In this document: positions 17,343 through 27,883 of the stretch, piece by piece
How positions within the stretch are numbered: the stretch's first letter is position 1
Layout: each line of letters starts with the position of its first letter
Origin: Roseovarius sp. MMSF_3350
Lineage (GTDB): Bacteria > Pseudomonadota > Alphaproteobacteria > Rhodobacterales > Rhodobacteraceae
DNA length: 64,000 nucleotides
Assembly: GCF_030733425.1 (NCBI RefSeq)
Contig: NZ_JASHIZ010000014.1
Span: 55,551 to 119,550 of the forward strand
Direction: 5' to 3'
The notes under the pieces: model-generated
Told to the model about the DNA's origin: nothing
The model's database searches: none
What the model saw: only the letters and a program-made list of their open reading frames with translations
Made by a program: the position numbers and the translations under genes

Positions 17343-18268
17343 CAGTGTGTCCCCTCATAGGCTTCTTCGCCTTCCCCGAGGCTGTCCTTGTCAAGGTATT
17401 TGCCGTCGCTTTCCGGCCCCTCCTTCCATTCGAGGTAGGAGCGGTAGAAGAAGGCGATGGACTGGATGAACACCATGCCCGCAAAGGCGACCATCAGGAC
17501 CTTGAACAAAAAATATCCGTTAAACCCGTTCGGGCTGAAGCCGATGGTCTCGACGTTCCAGCGCACCGCGCGCGCCTTCATCATCAGCCGATCAAGCGAC
17601 TCCGACGCCGAGGGTTTCGGCGTTATCAGGTGGCGCCACATGAAGTACCAGCCGTACATCCAGATCAGGATGGCCATCGGCGCCATGAAAAGGACGCATC
17701 CGATCATGTCGATCAGCCTTTGCGTGCGAAACTTGACCGCCGCATAGACAAGGTCGACCCGCACGTGCCCGCCCTGAACGAATGTGTAGGTACAGCACAG
17801 CGCAATCACCAGCGCATTGTGAAATTTCAGAGCTTCGGCCCACCAGCTGATGTCATAGGTCAGCGGGATGCCGAAGCCGAAGGAGATATCCGGCCGCACG
17901 AAGATCCGTTGCACGAAGACGATGACGATCTGCTGTATCACCATGATCAGGCCCGCCCAGGCAAAGAGGCGCCCTGTGATATTGGCGAACCCCTCCAAAA
18001 CCCTGACACAGCCCCACATGAAACTGTTCCGCCAGATCCCGACCACAGTCAGGATCAGCACGAAGGTGAAGATGACAAAGAAGAACTCGACCGATCCGCC
18101 GTAATAGACGAACCGCATGATAGCTTCCTTGTCGGCCCAGTTCAGCCACAGCCCGGGATGCGTGATGGCGTAGGCCAGATCGTAGAATGACCCGAAAATT
18201 CCGCCGAAAAACCAAAGAACTGCATCCACAAAGGCGGACCCGGATCCGGTCGCTTCAGTCTCGCCCAT
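17342..18268 (-). CDS. TRAP transporter small permease (DctQ-type), enlarged form
   Basis: 308 residues, longer than the usual 160-220 of DctQ proteins, with several hydrophobic segments and charged tails. Works with the large permease. The start at 18268 (MGETEATG) is chosen for the G-rich ribosome site 7 nt upstream; an ATG 15 nt earlier is possible. A 170-nt gap with a strong hairpin separates it from the binding-protein gene, which suggests differential expression. Confidence 0.85.
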   Translation of the reverse strand: MGETEATGSGSAFVDAVLWFFGGIFGSFYDLAYAITHPGLWLNWADKEAIMRFVYYGGSVEFFFVIFTFVLILTVVGIWRNSFMWGCVRVLEGFANITGRLFAWAGLIMVIQQIVIVFVQRIFVRPDISFGFGIPLTYDISWWAEALKFHNALVIALCCTYTFVQGGHVRVDLVYAAVKFRTQRLIDMIGCVLFMAPMAILIWMYGWYFMWRHLITPKPSASESLDRLMMKARAVRWNVETIGFSPNGFNGYFLFKVLMVAFAGMVFIQSIAFFYRSYLEWKEGPESDGKYLDKDSLGEGEEAYEGTH

Positions 18269-18386
18269 GTAACATTCCCCCATGCCCTGCGTATCGGACC
18301 GGTCCGGACGCGCCAGCGTCACCGTGACCTTGCCAAACCGACTGTCAGCCGACCTTGCGCAGGAGTGATACGCCTAAGTGCAGAAT

Positions 18387-18416
18387 GCTTCCCGCGCCAT
18401 GCAAGGCGCGGGAAGC
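18387..18416 (-). promoter_or_regulatory. Strong stem-loop between TRAP binding protein and permease genes
   Basis: GCTTCCCGCGCC (18387-18398) and GGCGCGGGAAGC (18405-18416) form a perfect 12-bp stem with a 6-nt loop, 22 nt after the binding-protein stop. No U-tract follows on the minus strand, so it is unlikely to be a full terminator. Hairpins at this place in binding-protein operons commonly protect the upstream mRNA from 3' decay, raising the level of binding protein over permease. Confidence 0.65.
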
Positions 18417-18438
18417 GTAGCTCACAATCGCCCGGCGA

Positions 18439-19524
18439 TCAGATGTCGAGCACGCGGTCGCGCTGCGACCGGAAGCTGCCTTCGGACCGGCTGATCCAGG
18501 AGGCCGAGCTTTCAAGCGACTCGCGGTAGCTGTCATAGGCTTTCTTGTAGAGTTCGTCGCCCATGTTCTGCTGCAGCACTTCCTGTGCCGCCGCACCGAA
18601 CGCGTCCCAGACCTCGTCGGGGAATTCACGCAAGGTGACGCCCGACGATTGCAGACGCTGCAGCGCCGCACCGTTGTTCGCCATGAACTGAGACATGTTC
18701 CAGATGTTGGTGGCTTGTGCCGCGTTCGAGATGATCGACTGCTGCGCCGGGGTAAGGCTCTCGTAGACTTCGAGGCCGACGACACAGTTCAGGTTCGGGC
18801 CGGGCTCGTGGAAGCCGGCGGTGTAGTAGGTCTTGGTGATCTCTTGGAAACCGGCCTTCTCGTCCGCCCAGGGGCCGATCCACTCGGTACCGTCGATGGC
18901 ACCCGACGACAGCGCCTGGTACACTTCCGATCCGGGCAGGTTCTGGACGCTGGCACCCAGCTTGCCCAGCACTTCGCCACCCTGGCCGGGCATACGGAAA
19001 CGCAGGCCCTGAAAGTCCTCGGGCGAGTTGATTTCCTTGGCGAACCATCCGCCCGATTGCGGGCCGGTGTTGCCGCACGGAAATGCCTTGAGGCCGAAAA
19101 TCGAGTAGAGTTCGTCGCCCAGTTCCTTGCCGCCGTCGATGTACCACCAGTTCGAATATTCCTGGAAGGTCATCCCGAACGGGATCTGCGAGTAGAACGA
19201 CAGCGCCGGGTGCTGACCCAGGAAGTAATAGTCCACGCCATGGTACATGTCGGCCTGACCGGCTGTAACGGCGTCGAACACCTCGAACGCCCCGACGAGT
19301 TCGCCGGCAGCTTTCAGATCGACGGTCAACTGGCCATCGCTCATCGCGGTGATCTGGTCGGCGCAGTACTGTGCGGCGTCATGCACGCCGGCGAGGCCAC
19401 GGCCCCAAGTCGTGACCATGGTCAGAGTGCGGTTGCCCTGAGCATAAGCCGGAGCGGCCAGCGATGTTGCGGCCGCGGCCGACCCGCCCAGAGCGGTATT
19501 TTTCAGAAATGAACGACGATCCAT
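18439..19524 (-). CDS. TRAP substrate-binding protein, TakP-like (2-oxoacid type)
   Basis: 361 residues with an export signal starting MDRRSFLKN (twin arginine) and ending AYAQ near residue 29. The segments GNTGPQSGGWF (151-161), R177 and DGTEWIGPW (211-219) line up with the substrate and Na+ site I recall for Rhodobacter TakP (Gln, Arg, Glu-Trp), so 2-oxoacids such as pyruvate or 2-oxobutyrate are likely ligands. The start at 19524 has GGGAGGA upstream; a much longer open frame upstream is accidental. First gene of the TRAP operon, divergent from a sensor kinase gene. Confidence 0.88.
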   Translation of the reverse strand: MDRRSFLKNTALGGSAAAATSLAAPAYAQGNRTLTMVTTWGRGLAGVHDAAQYCADQITAMSDGQLTVDLKAAGELVGAFEVFDAVTAGQADMYHGVDYYFLGQHPALSFYSQIPFGMTFQEYSNWWYIDGGKELGDELYSIFGLKAFPCGNTGPQSGGWFAKEINSPEDFQGLRFRMPGQGGEVLGKLGASVQNLPGSEVYQALSSGAIDGTEWIGPWADEKAGFQEITKTYYTAGFHEPGPNLNCVVGLEVYESLTPAQQSIISNAAQATNIWNMSQFMANNGAALQRLQSSGVTLREFPDEVWDAFGAAAQEVLQQNMGDELYKKAYDSYRESLESSASWISRSEGSFRSQRDRVLDI

Positions 19525-19785
19525 TCGGTATATCCTCCCAATTGATGAAGCGCGCATGCCGTCCCTAGCAGCCTGCGCGCGGACCGTTGCAGGTGTCGGG
19601 ACACTATCGTGTACATGAATCAAAGGGAATACCGAGTAGTGCGTAGGTTTTGTGCCGTAGCGTACCGGAAATCGCTGAACCCGCTCAGAAATAGGGCATG
19701 GACGCGGCGGCGCGGCATTTCCTACCGACAGCCGGCGCTGGGCTTCGGCCAAGATTCGCATTAACGATTCGCCCAAGGAGAATCG

Positions 19786-21207
19786 ATGACCAGACCGCAG
19801 TTGAATTATGGTCAGAAACTGTTTCTGACGGCGACCCTGCCCCTCATCCTGGCCGTGGTGACCATTTCCGTTCTGGTGACGCTGCAGTCCCGCCAGATGG
19901 CCGAGCGTGAAATTCACTCGCTCGAGGAAAAGCTGATTGCCGCAAAGCGCGACGAGTTGAAGAACTACCTGTCTCTGGCCCGGACCGCGATCATCAATAT
20001 TTACGGGCGGGCGGCACCGGACGATGAAGACGCCAAGCTGGTCGTCACGCAGATTCTTTCCGCCATGATCTATGGGCAAGATGGCTATTTCTTCGTCTAC
20101 GACTATGACGGGAACAACCTTGTCAGCCCCCGCCATACGCAGTTGATCGGGCGCAACTGGAGCGGACTGAAGGACGAATCCGGCATCCCGATAACCGACG
20201 AACTGATCCGCATCGCCCGAACCGGCGGGGGCTATCACAGTTACCAGTGGACCAAGCCGTCGACCGGCGAGACTGCGCAGATGGTCACCTATGTCATCGG
20301 GTTTCAGGATTGGCGGTGGGTGATTGGCACGGGCGTCTTCATCGACGATGTCATCGCCACCGTGAACAGCGCGCGCGCCACGGTGGAAGACCGCGTTCAA
20401 CGCACGTTTCTTTATATTGGCGGCCTGACCATGGCGGCACTGTTGCTGGTCTTCACCTCGGGCCTTTTCATCAACATCCGCGAGCGCCGCGTAGCGGACG
20501 CCAAGCTGAAGCGGCTGACCCAGAGGGTGTTCGACGCCCAGGAAGAGGAACGCGGGCGCGTTGCGCGCGAATTGCACGACGGGATCAGCCAGATCCTTGT
20601 GGGCGTCCGCTATGCGCTCGACAGCGCCCGCCGTCGGTTCGAAACCGGAGATGCGCGGGCCGGCGAGACTCTCGACCGGGGCATCCTGAACCTTTCGGGC
20701 GCGATCCAGGAAGTGCGCCGCATTTCCCGCGACCTGCGGCCTGGCGTGCTGGACGACCTCGGCGTCGGTCCGGCGCTGAAGTCGCTGGTCGAAGATTTCG
20801 GCGCACGCACGGGCATAAAAACCGAGTTCCATACCGTGCCGTTCCGCAACCGGCTGGACGATGACGCCAAGACCGCGCTGTACCGCGTGGCGCAGGAGGC
20901 GCTGACGAACGTCGAAAGGCACGCGGATGCCACCTGTGTCTCGGTTCAAGTGCGCGGTCACAAAAACGGGGCGACCTTGCGGATTTCGGACAATGGCCGC
21001 GGATTCGATCCGGGCCGATCCTTCGTCACGCAGTCGCAGGGCCTGGGTTTGCGCAACATGCAGGAACGGATCGAGCAACTGGACGGTACGTTACGGATCC
21101 TGGGCTCTAGAAGCGGCACGGTGATCGAGGCGAACGTGCCGCTGACACATATGCTGCAACCAGAAGACACTTCCGGAACCGACAAGGGAACCAAGGCAAG
21201 CGCATGA
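19786..21207 (+). CDS. Cache-domain sensor histidine kinase (NarX/LuxR-partner type)
   Basis: 473 residues: TM1 at about 11-33, an extracytoplasmic single-cache domain at about 40-200 (MIYGQDGYFFVYDYDG, WRWVIGTGVF), TM2 at about 206-228, a HisKA_3 region with the phosphoacceptor His264 in RELHDGIS, and a HATPase domain (NVERHADA, DNGRGFDPG, GLGLRNMQERIEQL). The cache domain probably senses a small carboxylate. It overlaps the response regulator by 4 nt (ATGA) and is divergent from the TakP-like TRAP operon, so control of that transporter is the best inference. Confidence 0.9.
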   Translation: MTRPQLNYGQKLFLTATLPLILAVVTISVLVTLQSRQMAEREIHSLEEKLIAAKRDELKNYLSLARTAIINIYGRAAPDDEDAKLVVTQILSAMIYGQDGYFFVYDYDGNNLVSPRHTQLIGRNWSGLKDESGIPITDELIRIARTGGGYHSYQWTKPSTGETAQMVTYVIGFQDWRWVIGTGVFIDDVIATVNSARATVEDRVQRTFLYIGGLTMAALLLVFTSGLFINIRERRVADAKLKRLTQRVFDAQEEERGRVARELHDGISQILVGVRYALDSARRRFETGDARAGETLDRGILNLSGAIQEVRRISRDLRPGVLDDLGVGPALKSLVEDFGARTGIKTEFHTVPFRNRLDDDAKTALYRVAQEALTNVERHADATCVSVQVRGHKNGATLRISDNGRGFDPGRSFVTQSQGLGLRNMQERIEQLDGTLRILGSRSGTVIEANVPLTHMLQPEDTSGTDKGTKASA

Positions 21208-21848
21208 CCGAAACCATTCGTATCGCCATCGTCGACGATCATCCAATGGTGGCCGAAGGCATTGAAGCCATCCTTGAAAGCTATGACGACATAGAGGTCG
21301 TCGCGACCCTTTCCTCGGGACAGGATATCATCGACAAGGCCCCTGCGCTCGACCCCGACGTGATCTTGCTGGACCTGAACATGCCGGGTATCGGCGGGCT
21401 TTCAACCACCGAGATCCTGCTGGAACGCCGTCCGGATACCCGCATCCTGATCCTGTCGATGCATGACAGCCCGGAATACATCAGCTCCGCCCTCGGCCAC
21501 GGTGCCATGGGCTATGTTCTAAAAGACGTGCCGACGGAAGAGATCAAGCGCGCGATCGATGCTGTCAGCAAAGGCGAGCGTTATCTTTGCACCGGGGCGC
21601 AGGGGTCGCTAGCGCCGGACATCCGGGAGGGCCGCGTTCAGTTGACCAATCGCGAACAAACCATCCTGCTGCAATTGGCGCAGGGGAAGTCGAACAAGCA
21701 AGTGGCGCTGGCGCTGGATATCTCGGTGCGCACCGTGGAAACGCACCGCAAGAACATCAAGCGCAAACTGGGCATCAGCTCGACCGCGGGTCTGACCCGT
21801 TATGCGATGGAACATGGCGTGCTGCAGGGGACCGGAGTTTCGCTCTAG
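21204..21848 (+). CDS. LuxR/NarL-family response regulator
   Basis: 214 residues: receiver domain with D11-D12, phosphoacceptor D57 in LLDLNMP, and a C-terminal LuxR-type helix-turn-helix at about 145-205 containing LTNREQTILLQLAQGKSN and ISVRTVETHRKNIKRKL. Expected to be phosphorylated by the kinase encoded just upstream and to bind DNA in the 261-nt region between the kinase and TRAP genes. The coupling (ATGA) and divergent arrangement support regulation of TRAP transport. Confidence 0.92.
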   Translation: MTETIRIAIVDDHPMVAEGIEAILESYDDIEVVATLSSGQDIIDKAPALDPDVILLDLNMPGIGGLSTTEILLERRPDTRILILSMHDSPEYISSALGHGAMGYVLKDVPTEEIKRAIDAVSKGERYLCTGAQGSLAPDIREGRVQLTNREQTILLQLAQGKSNKQVALALDISVRTVETHRKNIKRKLGISSTAGLTRYAMEHGVLQGTGVSL

Positions 21849-21956
21849 AGGGATCGATGATCAACTTTGCGGCATCTGATGCCGCGGCGCAGAAATATTT
21901 ATGCTGCACCCCTTCCATAATTTTACGAATCTGTCATCGTCGTGACATTCTTGGCC

Positions 21957-22295
21957 ATGGGGGACACCATGCAGGACGTTCAAGAGGACTATGGCGAAAG
22001 CACGGTTGAGTTCGCCGATTTCACCTTCGACCGCCAGAAAGCCGTGTGTTACGGCCTTCAGAACAACGCAGGCGGCACGACGACGATCATCAACTTCGCG
22101 TCGCAACGGCTAGCCGACAGGTTTCGCACCGCCTACCTCAACGATCTCAACATCCGCATCATCCAGAACAAAGCGCAGCTGATCTGCTTCGCAGATTACG
22201 ACACGGTGATGCGCAAATCCCAGGATGATCCGCGGGTTCAGTCGTTGCACTACAACCGGGACTATATGATGGGTACGCTCGGTCACCTCGTGTAG
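21957..22295 (+). CDS. Hypothetical protein
   Basis: 112 residues from the ATG at 21957; the ATG at 21969 is equally possible because GGGGGA sits at good spacing before it. The protein is acidic at its N-terminus (MQDVQEDYGESTVEFADF) and soluble. It contains TIINFASQRLADRFRTAY and an IIQNKAQLICFADYDTV segment. I recognise no family. It stands alone, 108 nt after the response regulator and about 270 nt before the ilvB promoter. Confidence 0.6.
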   Translation: MGDTMQDVQEDYGESTVEFADFTFDRQKAVCYGLQNNAGGTTTIINFASQRLADRFRTAYLNDLNIRIIQNKAQLICFADYDTVMRKSQDDPRVQSLHYNRDYMMGTLGHLV

Positions 22296-22568
22296 TCAGG
22301 TGCGCCTTCGCCATAACAGGGACGCTTGTGCATTAACATTTAGACGAGTGTTCCTTGTCCCAGGTTTTTGGCGCTTTCGCTTTCCCCAAGTACCGTCGCC
22401 GAACATGGCAGCTTGCCTTCTCGCGAACCCAAAATTTTTCACAGCTGAAACGGCTTTCAGCAGGGTTGGTTACGGTTTTTCCAGCCTGTGCGTTTCTGCC
22501 GCGCCGCGTTCCGCGCAACATATGCAAAGAAACCGTCCCCTCTCGCGACATTTTTTACGGAAAGCCTG

Positions 22569-22596
22569 TTGACGGTCCCGTAACCCGCACATAATG
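22569..22596 (+). promoter_or_regulatory. Candidate sigma-70 promoter of the ilvBN leader
   Basis: TTGACG at 22569-22574 and CATAAT/ATAATG at 22590-22596 are separated by 15-16 bp. Transcription would start near 22603, about 23 nt before the leader-peptide ATG, which fits an attenuated operon. Spacing is one base short of the ideal. Confidence 0.6.
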
Positions 22597-22625
22597 TCCC
22601 CGGACGCAGCAAGGAGTCGCCGAAA

Positions 22626-22673
22626 ATGGCATCGCTAATCGTATTCGTAGGTGAATGGCGCATGGGCCGGTAA
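22626..22673 (+). CDS. ilvB leader peptide
   Basis: A 15-codon frame, MASLIVFVGEWRMGR, preceded by AAGGAG at correct spacing. It holds a run of Leu-Ile-Val-Phe-Val codons: the three branched-chain amino acids made by the pathway it precedes. Ribosome stalling on scarce Leu, Ile or Val tRNA would decide between the two RNA structures that follow. The leader ends inside the region that pairs with the terminator arm, as in classical attenuators. Confidence 0.82.
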   Translation: MASLIVFVGEWRMGR

Positions 22674-22726
22674 CGGACACCATAACGGTACCCCATGCGC
22701 CCTCGGAACTCTCCGGGGGCTTTTTT
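22657..22726 (+). terminator. ilvBN transcription attenuator
   Basis: Terminator: GCCCTCGGA (22699-22707) pairs with TCCGGGGGC (22712-22720) around ACTC preceded by A (9 bp, one G-U), followed by TTTTTT at 22721-22726. Competing structure: GGCGCATGGG (22657-22666, inside the leader codons) pairs perfectly with CCCATGCGCC (22692-22701), which overlaps the 5' terminator arm. The structures exclude each other, so leader translation can control read-through into ilvB. Confidence 0.8.
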
Positions 22727-22769
22727 ATGCGTAGCACAAAGAGACACATGTCATGAACGGAGCAATAAG

Positions 22770-24527
<1,758 letters not shown>

Positions 24528-24571
24528 GCCGCCCTGCCCTGCCCACGCACTATTTCAAAGGACCAAGGCCC

Positions 24572-25132
24572 ATGTCAGCTCTGAAACTCAAGAAAGGCGC
24601 GTCCAGCCATTCCGCCTATAACCTGCGCCCGACCTTCTCGGACGCCGAAGAGCGCCATACCCTGGCGGTCATCGTGGACAACGAACCGGGCGTGCTGGCC
24701 CGTGTGATCGGGCTGTTTTCCGGTCGCGGATACAATATCGACAGCCTGACCGTGGCAGAAGTCGATCATACCGGGCACACCTCTCGAATTACGATCGTCA
24801 CCACCGGCACGCCGCAGATCATCGAGCAGATCAAGGCGCAGCTTGGACGGATCGTGGTGGTGCATGACGTGCACGACCTGACGGTCGAGGGCCCGTCGGT
24901 CGAGCGGGAGCTGGCGCTGTTGCGTGTCACGGGCACCGGCGACAAGCGGGTCGAGGCGCTGCGGCTGGCGGACATCTTCCGCGCGAACGTAGTGGATAGC
25001 ACGCTGGACAGCTTTGTCTTCGAAATCACCGGCACCTCGGAGAAGGTGGATGCCTTCGCGGACCTGATGCGTCCACTGGGACTTGAGGAAATAGCCCGTA
25101 CCGGTGTCGCCGCGCTGTCGCGCGGAACGTAA
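24572..25132 (+). CDS. ilvN: Acetolactate synthase, small (regulatory) subunit
   Basis: 186 residues. An ACT domain occupies about residues 29-100 (HTLAVIVDNEPGVLARVIGLF, SGRGYNIDSLTV) and a C-terminal ACT-like domain follows. It activates the catalytic subunit and confers valine feedback inhibition. The length is that of IlvH/IlvN long-type subunits, so ilvH is an equally valid name. Cotranscribed with ilvB behind the attenuator; no terminator is evident after it. Confidence 0.95.
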   Translation: MSALKLKKGASSHSAYNLRPTFSDAEERHTLAVIVDNEPGVLARVIGLFSGRGYNIDSLTVAEVDHTGHTSRITIVTTGTPQIIEQIKAQLGRIVVVHDVHDLTVEGPSVERELALLRVTGTGDKRVEALRLADIFRANVVDSTLDSFVFEITGTSEKVDAFADLMRPLGLEEIARTGVAALSRGT

Positions 25133-25151
25133 GCGGGTCCGCCGCGAGGAT

Positions 25152-25547
25152 CTAGCGGATCTGCTTTACAACTTCAGAAGACTGCGCGGTCTGACGCGAA
25201 GTCGCGTCATGAATATCGTCTGCCGCCCTCCGTGGCTGGAACGGCAGAATGTTACTGTCCGACGCAGACGGCTCACAGGCAATCCCCGCATATCCATCCG
25301 GAGCTGCGCTTCGCAGGTTCTTGGCAAGACCGGGGTACTCTTCGCTGGCGACCACCTTCATTTCAAAGGCAACGCGCATGCCTCGGCCATTGCGTATCTT
25401 GAATGCCACAAGGTCGCCTTCCTCAAAGGTAGAAGTATCGGTGAAACTGGCCGGCTCACCTTCGAAAAAGGCCAGTTCGCCGTGGTCTTCGCACCAGATC
25501 AGCGCGCGGTTCGTGCACCGATCTGCCCACAATACTGCACCGTACAT
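25152..25547 (-). CDS. Hypothetical protein
   Basis: 131 residues from the ATG at 25547, chosen because GAGGATA stands just before it; a TTG 51 nt upstream would add a poorly supported extension. The first 70 residues look like a small beta-barrel (MYGAVLWADRCTNRALIW, FFEGEP, GDLVAFKIRNGRGMRVAF), and the tail is polar and probably disordered. The barrel could be an OB or cold-shock-like fold, but no RNP motif is clear. Convergent with ilvN, 19 nt apart. Confidence 0.6.
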   Translation of the reverse strand: MYGAVLWADRCTNRALIWCEDHGELAFFEGEPASFTDTSTFEEGDLVAFKIRNGRGMRVAFEMKVVASEEYPGLAKNLRSAAPDGYAGIACEPSASDSNILPFQPRRAADDIHDATSRQTAQSSEVVKQIR

Positions 25548-25766
25548 AGTATCCTCGCTGCTATCCTGAATTAAGGATAGGACACCGTTCTGAGCCAATC
25601 ACTGGAAATCTGATGCTTGGGCGCTACCCATTTGTGTCAGTCGTTAACAAAACTGACGCTAAAGTGCGTCAATTTCTGGACAGGGCGGCGCAACTTCGTG
25701 TATCTGGTGCATCAAATGCAATCTCGGTGCTCCGGCTGGCGTATCGGCTGAGTAAGAATCGGTGCT

Positions 25767-26597
25767 TTGTTGAACGGGAAAACGCGATCAGCCGGACCAT
25801 CGAAACAGGCCGCCGATCCGGCGGTCCTGCGTGGTATTTTCGGCCGTAACCTTCAGATTCTGAGTGCGCCTTACAGGTCGGTATCAGGTCTGTGTCGGGA
25901 AATCGGGATAAACCGCACGCAGTTCAATCGCTACCTGTCTGGCGAAAGCTTTCCGCGACCGGACCTGCTGCATCGGATCTGCGAGTTCTTCAGAGTGGAT
26001 GCCCGCATCCTGTTGGAACCGGTCGAAGCCATCTTCACGACGTCTCCGGAACTTCTGGGGCATGCTTTTCTGTCGGATTTCTTTGGCACGGCCCCCACCG
26101 CCGTGCCGGAAGACATGTTTCCCAGCGGCTTCTACAGCTTTGTCCGCCGGTCGTTCATCGACGACAGCCTGTTCACGATCGGCCTCGTCCACGTGCATCG
26201 CGAGGCGCCCTATACTTTTATACGCGGTTTCGAGCCGCGCGATGCCATGCGCAGCCAGGGCCTGTCAACCGGGCCGGCCAACCGGGAATTTCGCGGCCTC
26301 GTCATGCGGCAGGAAGAGGGCGTGGCGGCGCTGGTGACCCATCGCAACTCCCTGGCCTGTTCCTTCAACTTCCTGACGCCCGAGACATCATTCCAGTCGA
26401 ACATCTGGGAAGGCTACGCGACACGCACCGTGCGGGAAAAGGTAACCGGACGGCGGGCGGCGCGGATGGTCTACGAGTATCTGGGGCCAGGCCTGGTCAG
26501 GGCACTGCCCGTGGCCCGGCAGGCGGGCCTCGTGACGCTGGAGGACGTACCGGTATTCCATGCGCGTCTGCTGCGCCTGAACGAGGAATTCCGCTAG
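25767..26597 (+). CDS. XRE-type transcriptional regulator with unknown C-terminal domain
   Basis: 276 residues. A helix-turn-helix is seen at about 35-70 (VSGLCREIGINRTQFNRYLSG, FPRPDLLHRICEFFRVD). The C-terminal 190 residues form a conserved-looking domain with FYSFVRRSFIDDSLF and NSLACSFNFLTP, possibly ligand binding. No ATG is available near the 5' end; TTG at 25767 or 25770 is the likely start, since a stop is found at 25749-25751. It precedes the Rieske oxygenase gene on the same strand by about 125 nt and is a good candidate for its regulator. Confidence 0.78.
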   Translation: MLNGKTRSAGPSKQAADPAVLRGIFGRNLQILSAPYRSVSGLCREIGINRTQFNRYLSGESFPRPDLLHRICEFFRVDARILLEPVEAIFTTSPELLGHAFLSDFFGTAPTAVPEDMFPSGFYSFVRRSFIDDSLFTIGLVHVHREAPYTFIRGFEPRDAMRSQGLSTGPANREFRGLVMRQEEGVAALVTHRNSLACSFNFLTPETSFQSNIWEGYATRTVREKVTGRRAARMVYEYLGPGLVRALPVARQAGLVTLEDVPVFHARLLRLNEEFR

Positions 26598-26722
26598 AAA
26601 CCGTCCCCCTTCTCCGGCTTTGATAAGGTCGCATTGAGAGAAGTCGTGTCGCGAATCGGCGGTTCCTCACGCGCGATTCAGGGCAATCGGGAAAGATCAC
26701 CAGCCAAAGGGATGTGTTGCCG

Positions 26723-27883
26723 ATGTCTGCCACGATCACCGACCTCTCTGCCGTCCGCGCCAGTGTCGAAAAGGCCAATGGCCTGCCCAACGCTCATTAC
26801 ATCGACCCCGCCGTTTATGCCGAGGAACGCCAGGCGCTGCTGTACACGCAGTGGGCGGGATTGTCGGTGGCCGCGGACGTGCCGGAACCGGGGGATGCCA
26901 AGCCGATCCAGTTCCTGGGCATGCCTCTGCTCATGCTGCGGGACAAGGACGGGGACGTGCGGGTGTTCCAGAACATCTGCCGTCACCGTGGAATGATCCT
27001 GGTGGAAGAGCCGCGCAAGATCGAGGGTGCGATCCGCTGCCCTTACCATTCCTGGTGCTACTCCACCAAGGGCAAGCTGGTTTCGACACCGCATGTGGGC
27101 GGACCGGGGTACAACACGCACGAGGCGATCAAACGCGACGACCTGGGCCTGATCGAGGTGCGCAGCCATGTGTGGCGCGATGTCGTCTGGGTCAATGTCT
27201 CGGGCGACGCACCCGCCTTCGAGGTGGCCATGAAGGAGGTGATCGCGCGCTGGTCGGAGTTCGAACTGCCAGTCTATCACGGCGGATTCGACAGCAAGAT
27301 CGAGTTCGAGGTCAACACCAACTGGAAGCTGGCGGTGGAGAACTACTGCGAGAGCTATCACCTGCCCTGGGTGCATCCGGGGCTCAACAGCTATTCCAAG
27401 CTGGAGGACCATTACAACATCGAAGAGCCCGGTGCATTCTCGGGTCAGGGCACGATGGTCTACCGCCAGCTGACCAACGAGAACGGCGAGAAATTCCCGG
27501 ATTTTGAAGGGGTTGGCGCGAAGTGGAATGAACAGGCGGAGTATATCGCGGTCTACCCGAACGTCCTTCTGGGCGTGCATCGCGACCATGCCTTCGCCAT
27601 CATCCTGGAGCCGAAAGGCCCCGAGAAAACGGTCGAGCATATCCACCTCTATTATTCGGTGCCCGATAGTGACGAGGGGCTGCGGATGCGCAACACGCAG
27701 CTTTGGAAGACCGTCTTCGAGGAGGATATCTTCGTGGTCGAGGGGATGCAGCGCGGGCGGCATGCGGACCAGTTCGACGGAGGGCGCTTCTCGCCCGTGA
27801 TGGATAGCCCAACCCATTGTTTTCATGCCTGGGTTGCCGGCAAGGTCGAAGCCTATCGCGGCATGGGAAAGGCGGCGGAATGA
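26723..27883 (+). CDS. Rieske non-haem iron oxygenase, alpha subunit (GbcA-like family)
   Basis: 386 residues. The Rieske [2Fe-2S] ligands are C86-x-H88 and C106-x2-H109 (CRHRG, CPYHSW). The catalytic iron site contains H213 and H218 in NYCESYHLPWVHP; the carboxylate ligand is probably in HADQFDGG near the C-terminus. The family includes glycine betaine and stachydrine demethylases and aromatic dioxygenases; the substrate here is unknown. A reductase partner is not adjacent. The ATG at 26723 is preferred over a GTG at 26714. A 71-residue gene overlaps its stop (ATGA). Confidence 0.9.
   Translation: MSATITDLSAVRASVEKANGLPNAHYIDPAVYAEERQALLYTQWAGLSVAADVPEPGDAKPIQFLGMPLLMLRDKDGDVRVFQNICRHRGMILVEEPRKIEGAIRCPYHSWCYSTKGKLVSTPHVGGPGYNTHEAIKRDDLGLIEVRSHVWRDVVWVNVSGDAPAFEVAMKEVIARWSEFELPVYHGGFDSKIEFEVNTNWKLAVENYCESYHLPWVHPGLNSYSKLEDHYNIEEPGAFSGQGTMVYRQLTNENGEKFPDFEGVGAKWNEQAEYIAVYPNVLLGVHRDHAFAIILEPKGPEKTVEHIHLYYSVPDSDEGLRMRNTQLWKTVFEEDIFVVEGMQRGRHADQFDGGRFSPVMDSPTHCFHAWVAGKVEAYRGMGKAAE

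Larger units (their letters stand above)
22296..22769 (+). other. Gene-poor stretch holding the ilvB promoter and attenuator
   Basis: The first part (22296-22568) shows no supportable gene and is less GC-rich than its surroundings, with several A/T runs. The second part holds the ilvB promoter, leader peptide and terminator, each listed separately. Confidence 0.7.

Noticed and set aside
18439..21078. An 879-residue minus-strand frame extending the TRAP binding protein
   Set aside because: The extension runs antisense through the histidine kinase; the signal peptide and ribosome site mark the true start at 19524.
22300..22572. Short frames between the hypothetical gene and the ilvB promoter
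   Set aside because: Three overlapping frames on both strands with no ribosome sites; the region is better read as non-coding.
25613..25849. A 78-residue plus-strand frame before the XRE gene
   Set aside because: It overlaps the XRE gene start in another frame and has no clear ribosome site or family.
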